From NCBI GenBank assembly GCA_032586195.1, contig JAWHQP010000023.1:1-8630 (forward strand): a stretch of 8,630 nt of DNA, read 5' to 3'. Positions 1-5,860 of this stretch are shown here, piece by piece. A model generated the notes under the pieces. It was not told the DNA's origin. It worked only from the letters and a program-made list of their open reading frames with translations, and made no database searches. The first letter of the stretch is position 1, and every line of letters begins with the position of its first letter. The DNA comes from JAWHQP01 sp032586195. Lineage in GTDB: Bacteria; Pseudomonadota; Gammaproteobacteria; Enterobacterales; Pasteurellaceae. A program made the translations under genes and the position numbers.

Positions 1-88
1 ATATTTTATCTGATTTATTGCGCTGATTAGAGATAAATTATCGCGCGCGGCATCAAGATATTATAAAAAAATACATATAGATAGCATT

Positions 89-132
89 AAATGGCAGGGG
101 CGGAGAGGCTCGAACTCCCAACACCCGGTTTT
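89..132. repeat. attL core (44-bp direct repeat of tRNA-Trp 3' part)
   Basis: This is identical over 44 bp to 8406-8449. It carries the reverse complement of the tRNA-Trp 3' part, from the anticodon loop through the T arm and acceptor to CCA. Sequence to its left (1-88) should be the original chromosomal flank downstream of tRNA-Trp. On its right it runs directly into a terminase gene fragment in an open reading frame, which is not how a normal phage attachment arm looks. Confidence 0.93.
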
Positions 133-333
133 CAGTGCGTCAACCAACGCCTCGCGGGCAAAATACCAAGTTGCCCCAATCTGACGGCTTTTCAAAATCT
201 CGCGGATACGATGGTTGCCCGCCTCATACCATTTGCGCTGATAGGCAAAAATCCCATCAAAATCCGTCAGCTGGAGCAATTGCAGCGCAGACAGCAAGTC
301 ACAGCACGTAATTCTATGCTTGACCGTGATTAA
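133..333 (-). pseudogene. P: Fragment of P2-type terminase large (ATPase) subunit gpP
   Basis: The minus strand is open from about 336 down into attL without an ATG start. It contains the stretch FAYQRKWYEAG followed by LKSRQIGATWYFAREAL. The block SRQIGATWYFAREAL is the characteristic Walker-A-region segment of P2/HP1-family terminase ATPase subunits, which translocate DNA into the procapsid. Only about 65 codons remain of a protein of roughly 590 residues, and both the N-terminal region and everything after the first ATPase motif are missing. The last family-like residues (D-A-L-K-T-G) run across the attL boundary: K-T-G is encoded by the first bases of the tRNA-derived core. The fragment is non-functional, and its orientation opposite to V-W-J-I matches P2 genome layout. 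Confidence 0.85.
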
Positions 334-348
334 AAATTAGTTTAATGT
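320..348 (+). promoter_or_regulatory. Possible promoter of the toxin-antitoxin operon
   Basis: TTGACC at 320-325 matches five of six -35 consensus bases. With a 17-bp spacer the -10 would be TAATGT (343-348), which is weak. TTTAAT at 341-346 is a better hexamer but leaves a 15-bp spacer. It lies just ahead of the toxin start at 379 and in the right orientation. No clear Shine-Dalgarno sequence separates it from the toxin ATG. Confidence 0.35.
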
Positions 349-378
349 AACGCTAAAGATGACAGATAAAATAAATAT

Positions 379-758
379 ATGAGAGTTTTCAAAACAAAAC
401 ATTTTGAACGGTTTGCTCATAAGCATGTTATTTCGGATGCCGATTTAATTAAAGCAATCAAGCAAGTCGAAAAAGGATTGATTGACGCCAATCTTGGCGG
501 TAATGTCATAAAACAACGTATTGCCAAACAAGGCCAGGGTAAATCTTCGGGTTATCGGACTATTATCTTCTATCGAACGGAAGATAAAGCGTTTTTGTAA
601 TGGGTTTTGAAAAAAGTCATAAAGCAAATATATCAATCAGCGAAGAGCAAGCATTAAAAGATTCCGCTAATATTTATTTTTCACTGTCAGAGAGTGATTT
701 ATCGCTTGCGATAGAAACAGGAAAATTACTTGAACTTAGCTATAGTGAGGGAAAATAA
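379..758 (+). pseudogene. higB: RelE/HigB-like toxin, frameshifted
   Basis: Type II toxins of this RelE-like HigB family are ribosome-dependent mRNA interferases held inactive by a partner XRE antitoxin. The first frame, from ATG 379, gives 73 residues including the family-like core I-K-Q-R-I-A-K-Q-G-Q-G-K-S-S-G-Y-R-T-I at about residues 44-62, then hits TAA at 598-600. The next frame over, read from 597, continues as VMGFEKSHKANISISEEQ and stays open to TAA at 756-758. This is the expected kind of toxin C-terminus (A-F-F-V-M-G-F-E-K-S). One extra T in the T5 run at 592-596 would restore a 126-residue protein ending two bases before the antitoxin ATG. As written, the toxin lacks its C-terminal strand and helices and is probably inactive. 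A sequencing error in the homopolymer is possible. Confidence 0.82.
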
Positions 759-759
759 A

Positions 760-1074
760 ATGGCAAAATACAAAAGTGATGTTTTTGCAGCGATCCATGA
801 AAACTTAACGGATCTGCACGAAATCGGTTTAATAGATAAAAAAACCATGCATGATTTTGATCAGCGTTGTCTTACTCCCGTGAAACCACTAACGCCGGCA
901 GAAATTAAGGCAATACGGGAGAAAGAACATTTTTCACAATCCGTCTTTGCTAACTATTTAAATATTAACAAAAATCTCCTTTCCGAATGGGAACGAGGCG
1001 TGAAGAAACCAAGCGGAGCGGCACTTAAATTATTAACCTTAGTCCAACATAAAGGGGTTGAAGCTATCGCCTAA
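760..1074 (+). CDS. higA: HigA-like XRE-family antitoxin
   Basis: This protein of 104 residues would neutralise the adjacent toxin and, as is usual for the family, repress its own operon. The C-terminal half (about residues 47-90) is a lambda-repressor-type helix-turn-helix, with A-E-I-K-A-I-R-E-K, then F-S-Q-S-V-F-A-N-Y-L and L-L-S-E-W-E-R-G-V-K-K-P-S-G, the typical HigA/XRE pattern. An upstream in-frame ATG at 730 exists, but it lies within the toxin's C-terminal frame. The ATG at 760 has GAGG about nine bases upstream and gives the family-like start MAKYKSD, so 760 is preferred. With the frame-restored toxin the stop and start are separated by one base, implying one transcript and translational coupling. 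The gene looks intact although its toxin is broken, and it may persist as a free regulator or as an anti-toxin for related systems. Confidence 0.87.
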   Translation: MAKYKSDVFAAIHENLTDLHEIGLIDKKTMHDFDQRCLTPVKPLTPAEIKAIREKEHFSQSVFANYLNINKNLLSEWERGVKKPSGAALKLLTLVQHKGVEAIA

Positions 1075-1103
1075 CTCGTGCCGTCGGCATAATACAATCA
1101 ATT

Positions 1104-1124
1104 AAGGGGCATTCGCCCCTTTTT
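1104..1124 (+). terminator. Rho-independent terminator of the toxin-antitoxin operon
   Basis: A 7-bp stem AAGGGGC/GCCCCTT (1104-1110 and 1115-1121) closes on the four-base loop ATTC and runs directly into TTT. It lies 30 bases after the antitoxin stop. It isolates the TA unit from the baseplate genes that follow. Confidence 0.85.
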
Positions 1125-1194
1125 GTTATCTCCCATCTCACACCACCGCGCCATCGCCAACCCGCCATAAATCCGCCAAACTGCCGTTATCAAC

Positions 1195-1203
1195 ACCGCA
1201 CTT
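1195..1203 (-). other. DNA uptake signal sequence (Hin type)
   Basis: ACCGCACTT is the reverse complement of AAGTGCGGT, the 9-bp uptake word of the Haemophilus-type Pasteurellaceae, and it is followed by the T-rich stretch seen in extended signals. It sits ten bases before the start codon of gene V, so it occupies the translation-initiation region. That may explain the lack of a good ribosome-binding site there. Confidence 0.75.
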
Positions 1204-1213
1204 TTTTACAAGC

Positions 1214-1723
1214 ATGAACGCAGAACTCAACCGCAGAATCGAAAACATCATTCGGTTCGGCACTATTGCCGAAGTAGATTTAGTAAACGCCCGGGCTAAA
1301 GTCAACTCTGGCGGCATTCGCACCGACTGGCTGCCATGGCTGGCATATCGGGCCGGTACCACTAAAACATGGTCGCCGCCGACAGAGGGCGAACAATGTA
1401 TCATCCTTGCGGCAAGCGGCGAACTGACCACGGCGGTAATTTTAAGCGGCCTTTACACCCAAAACAGCCCTAGCCGGTCAGCCGACGAACACCTTATTGA
1501 ATTTGCGGACGGTGCAACACTCCGTTATAACCAGGCCAGCGGCACACTGTATTACACCGGCATGCAATCCTTTGTCATTGACTGCCCGCAAATCACCATT
1601 AACGGCGATATACAGCTTAACGGCGTGCTCAGCTCCAGCGGCGACCAAATCGCGGGCGGCATAAGTATCATGAATCACACCCACCAGGGCGACAGCGGCG
1701 GACGAACGGGAAAGCCATCATGA
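1214..1723 (+). CDS. V: Phage baseplate assembly/spike protein gpV
   Basis: This is the P2-type membrane-piercing spike, a trimer at the tip of the contractile tail that punctures the outer membrane. Its 169 residues compare with about 211 in P2. The N-terminal part (G-T-I-A-E-V-D-L and V-N-S-G-G-I-R-T-D-W-L-P-W) matches the OB-fold region of Phage_base_V proteins, followed by a repetitive beta region (T-L-R-Y-N, I-D-C-P-Q-I-T-I-N-G-D). It ends in N-H-T-H-Q-G-D-S-G-G-R-T-G, where H155 and H157 form the His-x-His iron-binding tip known from P2 and phi92 spikes. The stop overlaps the start of W in ATGA. The ATG at 1214 has no convincing Shine-Dalgarno sequence, and an uptake signal sits just upstream. 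The gene is intact but stranded without a phage late promoter that I can see. Confidence 0.9.
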   Translation: MNAELNRRIENIIRFGTIAEVDLVNARAKVNSGGIRTDWLPWLAYRAGTTKTWSPPTEGEQCIILAASGELTTAVILSGLYTQNSPSRSADEHLIEFADGATLRYNQASGTLYYTGMQSFVIDCPQITINGDIQLNGVLSSSGDQIAGGISIMNHTHQGDSGGRTGKPS

Positions 1724-2061
1724 ACAGACAAAACGGGCTAATAATCGACGATGAAAATGCCCATATCAAGCAATCTATCGGCGATATTTTAACAACCCCT
1801 ATCGGCTCACGCATCCAGCGGCGTGATTACGGGTCGAATATCCCTAAGCTAATCTACCGCCCAATCAGCCGCGAACTGATGTTACAGCTTGCCAGCGCCG
1901 CGGTGATGGCGATCACCAAATGGGAACCGAGGGTGAAGATTAAACGGTTTGCCGTCATATTAACCGATACAGGCAAAATAACCGCCAATCTTAACTATAA
2001 CAAAACCTCAAACAACGAACATATTGATATAGATAACCTTATTTTAGGAACAAGATCATGA
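1720..2061 (+). CDS. W: Phage baseplate wedge protein gpW (gp25-like)
   Basis: The 113 residues are close to P2 gpW (about 115). The protein is a T4 gp25/lysozyme-like-fold wedge component that initiates sheath assembly on the baseplate. Family features seen include I-K-Q-S-I-G-D-I-L-T-T-P-I-G-S-R (residues about 17-32) with the conserved T-P-x-G-S-R, followed by R-R-D-Y-G-S, and A-I-x-x-W-E-P-R-V at about 65-72. It starts in an ATGA overlap with V and ends in an ATGA overlap with J, so V-W-J-I should be translationally coupled. It appears complete. Confidence 0.92.
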   Translation: MNRQNGLIIDDENAHIKQSIGDILTTPIGSRIQRRDYGSNIPKLIYRPISRELMLQLASAAVMAITKWEPRVKIKRFAVILTDTGKITANLNYNKTSNNEHIDIDNLILGTRS

Positions 2062-2966
2062 GCGAACTGGTTGATTTATCCGCGCTTAACGCCCCTGACG
2101 TGCTTGAAACATTAGATTTTGAAAACTTATTGTCCGAGCGAAAAAAGCAATTCATTGCATTATTTCCCGCTGACGAACAAGCATTGTGGACACAGCGATT
2201 AACGCTCGAATCGGAACCGGTGGTAAAACTACTGGAAGAAAATTGTTACCTGCAACTACTGGAACGCAAACGCATCAACGAAGCCGCCAAAGCCACCATG
2301 CTGGCCTATGCCACCGGCGCCGATTTGGACGTGATCGCGGCGAATTTTAATGTTAAACGGCTGGTTATCCGAGCGGCGGATAACAGCGTAACTCCACCGA
2401 TTGAAGAAGAACTGGAAAGCGACAGTGATTTACGCCTACGCGCGCAATTAGCCTTTGAGGGGCTTTCCGTCGCCGGCCCGCGCAATGCGTATATCTATCA
2501 TGCCTTATCCGCACACGGCGATATTGCCGACGTGTCTGTTAAATCGCCCTCACCGGCTAATGTCACCGTCACCGTGTTATCCAAACAAGGCAAAGGCGCA
2601 GCAGCGAACGACCTGTTAAATATCGTTGCCGCCAAACTAAACGACGAAAATATCAGACCGATTGCCGACCGGGTAAGCGTGCAAAGTGCCAAAATTAAGG
2701 ATTACCAAATCAGCGCCAAATTATACAGCTACAAAGGCCCCGAAATTGAAGTGATAAAAAACACGGCAACCGAAAAACTTAAAGAATACGTCAACCAAAA
2801 ACACCGCCTAGGGCGGGATATTTCGGTGTCCGGCATTTATGCGGCATTACACGTAGAGGGCGTGCAGCGGGTGGAATTAACCCAACCCAATGCCGACATT
2901 ATCTTAAGCAACGACACGGCTGGCTACTGCACCAATATCAACCTCAGCGTGGTAAATTCGGAATGA
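2058..2966 (+). CDS. J: Phage baseplate protein gpJ
   Basis: The 302 residues match the length of P2 gpJ. This Baseplate_J-family protein forms the peripheral wedge of the contractile-tail baseplate. The N-terminus (L-D-F-E-N-L-L-S-E-R-K-K-Q-F) and the central segment E-S-D-S-D-L-R-L-R-A-Q-L-A-F-E-G-L-S-V-A-G-P are typical, the latter being the conserved 'D-x-x-L-R-x-R...S-x-A-G-P' motif. This is followed by Y-x-x-H-A-L-S and the C-terminal V-E-G-V-Q-R-V-E-L region. There are no internal stops or frame breaks. Four-base overlaps join it to W and I. With no sheath, tube or tail-fibre genes in the window, it has no visible partner apart from V, W and the truncated I. Confidence 0.93.
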   Translation: MSELVDLSALNAPDVLETLDFENLLSERKKQFIALFPADEQALWTQRLTLESEPVVKLLEENCYLQLLERKRINEAAKATMLAYATGADLDVIAANFNVKRLVIRAADNSVTPPIEEELESDSDLRLRAQLAFEGLSVAGPRNAYIYHALSAHGDIADVSVKSPSPANVTVTVLSKQGKGAAANDLLNIVAAKLNDENIRPIADRVSVQSAKIKDYQISAKLYSYKGPEIEVIKNTATEKLKEYVNQKHRLGRDISVSGIYAALHVEGVQRVELTQPNADIILSNDTAGYCTNINLSVVNSE

Positions 2967-3220
2967 CTACTAAACCCTTATTACCTAACAACACCACCAA
3001 GCTGGAAAAACTTGCCGCGCAAGCCATGCAATATGCGGTACAGAATCCCATTATCATTGCCGAACTGATTAACCCGCAAACATGCCCGGTTAAGTTACTG
3101 CCGTATCTTGCCTGGGCGTTATCGGTGGATAAATGGGACGAAGACTGGACGGACGAACAAAAACGCCTGGTTATCACCCAGTCTTATTTAGTGCATAAAT
3201 ACAAAAACTGCATTAATTAA
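2963..3220 (+). pseudogene. I: Truncated phage tail protein gpI
   Basis: P2 gpI is a baseplate wedge protein of about 176 residues that connects to the tail fibre. Here the first 80 or so residues look authentic, with L-L-P-Y-L-A-W-A-L-S-V-D-K-W-D near residues 47-61 and the conserved end of the first domain, I-T-Q-S-Y-L-V-H-K-Y-K. The frame then leaves the family pattern (a Gly-Thr-x-x-A-L-K continuation is expected) for N-C-I-N and a stop at 3218-3220. No neighbouring frame resumes the family sequence, so this is a deletion junction near 3204-3210, not a frameshift. DNA to the right belongs to the minus-strand cargo block. Confidence 0.87.
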
Positions 3221-3242
3221 AAAAACGCAATGTTTTTTGCGC
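3219..3242 (-). terminator. Rho-independent terminator of the phosphatase-transporter operon
   Basis: On the minus strand CGCAA, a six-base loop and TTGCG (3241-3237 and 3230-3226) are followed at once by seven T (3225-3219). The stem is short, but the perfect T tract makes it a fair terminator. It lies about 88 bases past the transporter stop and abuts the gpI deletion junction, which places the edge of the cargo block. The near-uptake word AAGTGCGGC (8 of 9) overlaps its upstream side. Confidence 0.55.
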
Positions 3243-3329
3243 CGCACTTTTTAGACTATAAGCTAAAGCACAAAGGATTGGTGACATTCATTTATATGGA
3301 ATTTAAACCAACCCTTTTTACTGTAATGT

Positions 3330-4679
3330 TTATGCCTCGACACGACGATCTTGTGCTTGATAATACACTACTATCGCAAACAGAACTGATGCCATCACGC
3401 AAAGCAAATCCGCGCAGACCCAGAAGTAAGACAAGCTATCAAAATCGTAGATCTTTTTACCCGTCTCATCAATTACGGTGGTTTTATCAATCATAAAACC
3501 GGTTAGGAATTCACCTGCCGCAGCACCGGCATAACCGAATACCCCCATCATACCCAACGCAATACCTGAAGCGGATTTGTGGGAAATGTCCGTCGCCAGT
3601 AATCCGCCTAAAAAACAGAGTTGAATACCTAAAGTAATACCGAAAACGGATAATGCAATAATCGAAAACCATGTATTACCGCTCGGCGCAAATAAAAATG
3701 CTGCGAGAGAAAGAGTATTAATCAGACTGACGACGATTGTCATCATATTACGTTTACCGTGTAGGAAATGATCAGATAGCCAACCCGACACGATCGTACC
3801 CAATATGCCGACTATGCTGTTGACACTAATAATAGATGCGGCCTCAATCGTGGTATAACCCTTTCCGTTTTCCAAAAAGAAAACGCCCCAACTATTAACA
3901 CCGTATCGAGCGATATACATACAGCAGGAAGCCACAGCTAAAATCCAAATTGCCGGGTTTTTGATCACTTCCCATTGATGTTTTAATACTTCTTTGTTAT
4001 CCAGCTCTTCTTTTTTAGTTTTTGTTTGAATAATAGGTTTAAAGCCGCACGCCTCGGGAGAATCTTTCATAAACATAATCGCAACCAAAACGCCGAGTAA
4101 TCCGACGATACTGGCAAAAGTAAAGCCGAATTTCCAACCAAAGGCGGTAATAATGGCAGCGGTAACAACAAACGTAATTCCTTCGCCGACATTATGCGCA
4201 ACAGACCAAAAACCGTAATAAGAACCTCTTTCTTGATCGTCATACCAACGGGATAAAGCTACAACGCAGGGCCCTACGCCCATAGATTGCACCCAACCGT
4301 TAAATCCCCAAATGACAGTCAAGACAATGGCGCTGGTATTCATCCCCATCGCAAAATTGGCTAATGCCGAGAAAAATAACCCGATGGAGAAAAATCTTAC
4401 GATATTAGAATGATCGGCAATGGCACTATTAACGAACTTTCCTACAGCATATGTAATAAATACGGCGGAACCGATAACGCCTAATTCTGTTGCGGTAAGG
4501 ATATTATTATTGACTAATGCGGGTTTCGCCACATTAAAAGATAAACTACAAACGTAATACAGCGCATAAGCGAAGGAAAATGCAAAAAAGCTTTTCATTC
4601 TGGTGCTTTTAAACATTTTATCGGTATAGTCTTTTAACGGTATTGCCGGACTGGCTTTGAAAAAACTTAAGATCGACAT
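3330..4679 (-). CDS. MFS transporter, organophosphate:phosphate antiporter (UhpT/GlpT/UhpC-like) family
   Basis: This 449-residue inner-membrane protein has the hydrophobicity of a 12-helix MFS carrier with a central hydrophilic loop (about residues 205-245). Family marks are G-F-W-S-V-A-H-N-V-G-E-G (157-168), equivalent to the G-F-W-x-x-x-H-N-x-G-G signature of UhpT and GlpT, preceded by R-W-Y-D-D-Q-E-R-G-S, and M-Y-I-A-R-Y-G-V-N-S-W (254-264). Compared with GlpT, the phosphate-site residues K80, H165 and R269 appear kept as K81, H162 and R258. The paired TM1 arginine (R45) is serine here (Y-Y-V-C-S-L-S-F-N; S45, codon AGT). The start has a strong AGGGGG ribosome-binding site. It lies 75 bp downstream of the phosphatase gene and is presumably co-transcribed. 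Family members exchange sugar phosphates or glycerol 3-phosphate for phosphate. The substrate is not determinable here; an inositol phosphate, or a non-phosphorylated compound given S45, is inference. Confidence 0.88.
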   Translation of the reverse strand: MSILSFFKASPAIPLKDYTDKMFKSTRMKSFFAFSFAYALYYVCSLSFNVAKPALVNNNILTATELGVIGSAVFITYAVGKFVNSAIADHSNIVRFFSIGLFFSALANFAMGMNTSAIVLTVIWGFNGWVQSMGVGPCVVALSRWYDDQERGSYYGFWSVAHNVGEGITFVVTAAIITAFGWKFGFTFASIVGLLGVLVAIMFMKDSPEACGFKPIIQTKTKKEELDNKEVLKHQWEVIKNPAIWILAVASCCMYIARYGVNSWGVFFLENGKGYTTIEAASIISVNSIVGILGTIVSGWLSDHFLHGKRNMMTIVVSLINTLSLAAFLFAPSGNTWFSIIALSVFGITLGIQLCFLGGLLATDISHKSASGIALGMMGVFGYAGAAAGEFLTGFMIDKTTVIDETGKKIYDFDSLSYFWVCADLLCVMASVLFAIVVYYQAQDRRVEA

Positions 4680-4754
4680 AAACTGCCCCCTTTATTGTAT
4701 TTATAGGTCGATGACTTCAATAAAATTAATGATAAGTTTTAGTATGAATTTTCT

Positions 4755-5555
4755 TTATCCAGGTTCATGAATTCTAAAGGTATTTAATGTATTAAATACT
4801 TCTTCCGAACAGGCTGCCAGGATAAAATTGCCTTTTAATAATCCGTTGTTTTCTAAAAAATTATTGGTTTTTCCACCGGCTTCAGTAATTAACAAAATAC
4901 CGGCAAAAGTATCCCAAGCATTAATATGCGGTTCAAAATAACCGATTAATCTTCCAGCAGCGACATAAGCCAGCATTAATGCGCCCGAACCGTTACGAAT
5001 AAACATACCGCCGTCCAATAGAATCCTCTGTAATACCGGTGTGAAGGTATTAGGATGAACCCGATGAGAAACGCCCAATCCCATTAACCCTTCCTTAAGA
5101 GAAGTTGCTTTAGCGGTATTTATCAGATTTCCGTTAAGAAAAGCTCCTTGCCCTGCTGCCGCGTAGAAAAGCTCATTATGTAAAGGATCAAAAATCACGC
5201 CAGAAATGATTTCTTTATTATGTAAAACTGCGATAGAAATACACCAAGCATGCAAACCGTATAAAAAAGGACTGGTACCGTCAATCGGATCTACCACCCA
5301 GCAAAATTCTCTTTCCAGGTTATCCGCACCGGATTCTTCGCCTAAAAAACCATCGTCAGGGAAATGGAATTTCAATGCGGCTTTAATTTGCTCTTCAACC
5401 TTTTTATCAGCGATGCTGACGAGATCTTGTTGTTCCCCCTTTTTACATTCAATTTTTAATCTATCCCGATTCAAATAAAAATCCAACGCAGTTTTTCCCA
5501 CTTCTTTTACTAACTGCTGAGAAAATAAATAACGTCTTTCAATTTCAACATTCAT
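4755..5555 (-). CDS. Inositol-monophosphatase-family phosphatase
   Basis: The product has 266 residues, the usual length of bacterial IMPase/SuhB proteins. These are Mg-dependent phosphomonoesterases acting on inositol 1-phosphate and, in relatives, on histidinol phosphate, PAP or fructose bisphosphate. The three metal-site motifs are present: G-E-E-S-G (E73, E74), W-V-V-D-P-I-D-G-T-S (D89, I91, D92, G93, T94) and I-N-A-W-D-T-F-A-G (W214, D215). After D-G-T it reads S-P-F, not the classic T/S-N-F. The ATG at 5555 has AAGGAG six bases upstream; an in-frame upstream start at 5597 would add a lysine-rich leader and is not supported. No signal peptide is visible, so it is cytosolic. It is first in an operon with the transporter, suggesting import of a phosphorylated (or phosphorylatable) polyol and its dephosphorylation. 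Decayed iolC upstream makes inositol the most natural substrate, but that is inference. Confidence 0.88.
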   Translation of the reverse strand: MNVEIERRYLFSQQLVKEVGKTALDFYLNRDRLKIECKKGEQQDLVSIADKKVEEQIKAALKFHFPDDGFLGEESGADNLEREFCWVVDPIDGTSPFLYGLHAWCISIAVLHNKEIISGVIFDPLHNELFYAAAGQGAFLNGNLINTAKATSLKEGLMGLGVSHRVHPNTFTPVLQRILLDGGMFIRNGSGALMLAYVAAGRLIGYFEPHINAWDTFAGILLITEAGGKTNNFLENNGLLKGNFILAACSEEVFNTLNTFRIHEPG

Positions 5556-5634
5556 ACTCTTCTCCTTCCGTTTAAGTAAATAGTTTTTATTTTGCATGGC
5601 TTCGATAAAAACGAAACGTTTATATCTATTTTTA

Positions 5635-5676
5635 ATTATATGGAAAAATTATTTTATTTTTGTGATCGAGGTAGCA
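5635..5676 (-). promoter_or_regulatory. Candidate class II CRP-dependent promoter of the phosphatase operon
   Basis: On the minus strand a perfect TATAAT lies at 5640-5635. No good -35 box is present: ACAAAA stands at the 17-bp position. In its place is a CRP-like dyad, TGCTA-N6-TCACA (5676-5661), matching 8 of 10 bases of TGTGA-N6-TCACA. If transcription starts near 5628, the dyad centre falls at about -40.5, the position of class II CRP sites. This would put the operon under carbon catabolite control, fitting a sugar- or polyol-phosphate uptake system. The leader to the phosphatase ATG would be about 73 nt. Confidence 0.5.
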
Positions 5677-5701
5677 TTTCGAGAAAGAACTTGGTAAAAA
5701 T

Positions 5702-5716
5702 AGTTAATGATTAACT
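5702..5716. promoter_or_regulatory. 15-bp perfect palindrome, candidate operator
   Basis: AGTTAAT-G-ATTAACT reads as a perfect inverted repeat of 7-bp arms around one central base. It lies about 75-90 bp upstream of the predicted start of the phosphatase operon and next to a longer inverted repeat. The form suits a dimeric regulator, but I do not recognise which one. Confidence 0.4.
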
Positions 5717-5717
5717 C

Positions 5718-5782
5718 TGTTTGGAGTGAATTTGTAACCAATTGAATAGAAAAAGGTATTTGAGGAAATTGAACTCCAAACA
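5718..5782. repeat. Widely spaced inverted repeat upstream of the phosphatase operon
   Basis: TGTTTGGAGT (5718-5727) and its exact reverse complement ACTCCAAACA (5773-5782) are 45 bases apart. The match extends inward with a one-base offset (GAATTT against AAATTGA), giving about 15 paired positions. It could be two operator sites in opposite orientation, a cruciform or RNA stem, or the remains of a small insertion. There is no flanking target duplication that I can see. Confidence 0.45.
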
Positions 5783-5814
5783 AAAATTACCTTAAACATT
5801 TTTCAGTTTAAGGT
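5781..5814 (-). terminator. Rho-independent terminator of the iolC remnant
   Basis: A perfect 9-bp stem ACCTTAAAC/GTTTAAGGT (5789-5797 and 5806-5814) with an eight-base loop is followed, on the minus strand only, by AA and five T (5788-5782). It lies 47 bases after the last in-frame stop of the iolC remnant, showing that iolC once ended a transcript here. The phosphatase gene therefore needs its own promoter. Confidence 0.65.
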
Positions 5815-5860
5815 GATAGTTAGGTAGGATTTTAGTTAAAACGGTTTTTCCATAGCTTGA

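Noticed and set aside
91..333. Plus-strand open frame starting in the att core
   Set aside because: It translates tRNA sequence and the antisense of the terminase fragment; the minus-strand frame carries the recognisable family motif.
1124..1142. TGT...ACA dyad before gene V, resembling a P2 Ogr-dependent late promoter activator site
   Set aside because: The spacing is 13 bases where 12 is expected, it overlaps the tail of the upstream terminator, and no matching promoter follows.
1138..1431. Minus-strand open frame opposite gene V
   Set aside because: It is antisense to a well-supported baseplate gene and has no recognisable motif or ribosome-binding site.
3250..3325. Imperfect inverted repeat AAAGGATTGGT/ACCAACCCTTT between the gpI remnant and the transporter stop
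   Set aside because: It has a mismatch in the stem and a loop of about 30 bases. The hairpin with T7 at 3219-3242 is the better terminator.
5206..5478. Plus-strand 90-codon open frame inside the phosphatase gene
   Set aside because: It is antisense to catalytic motifs of an intact IMPase-family gene and is serine-rich without features.
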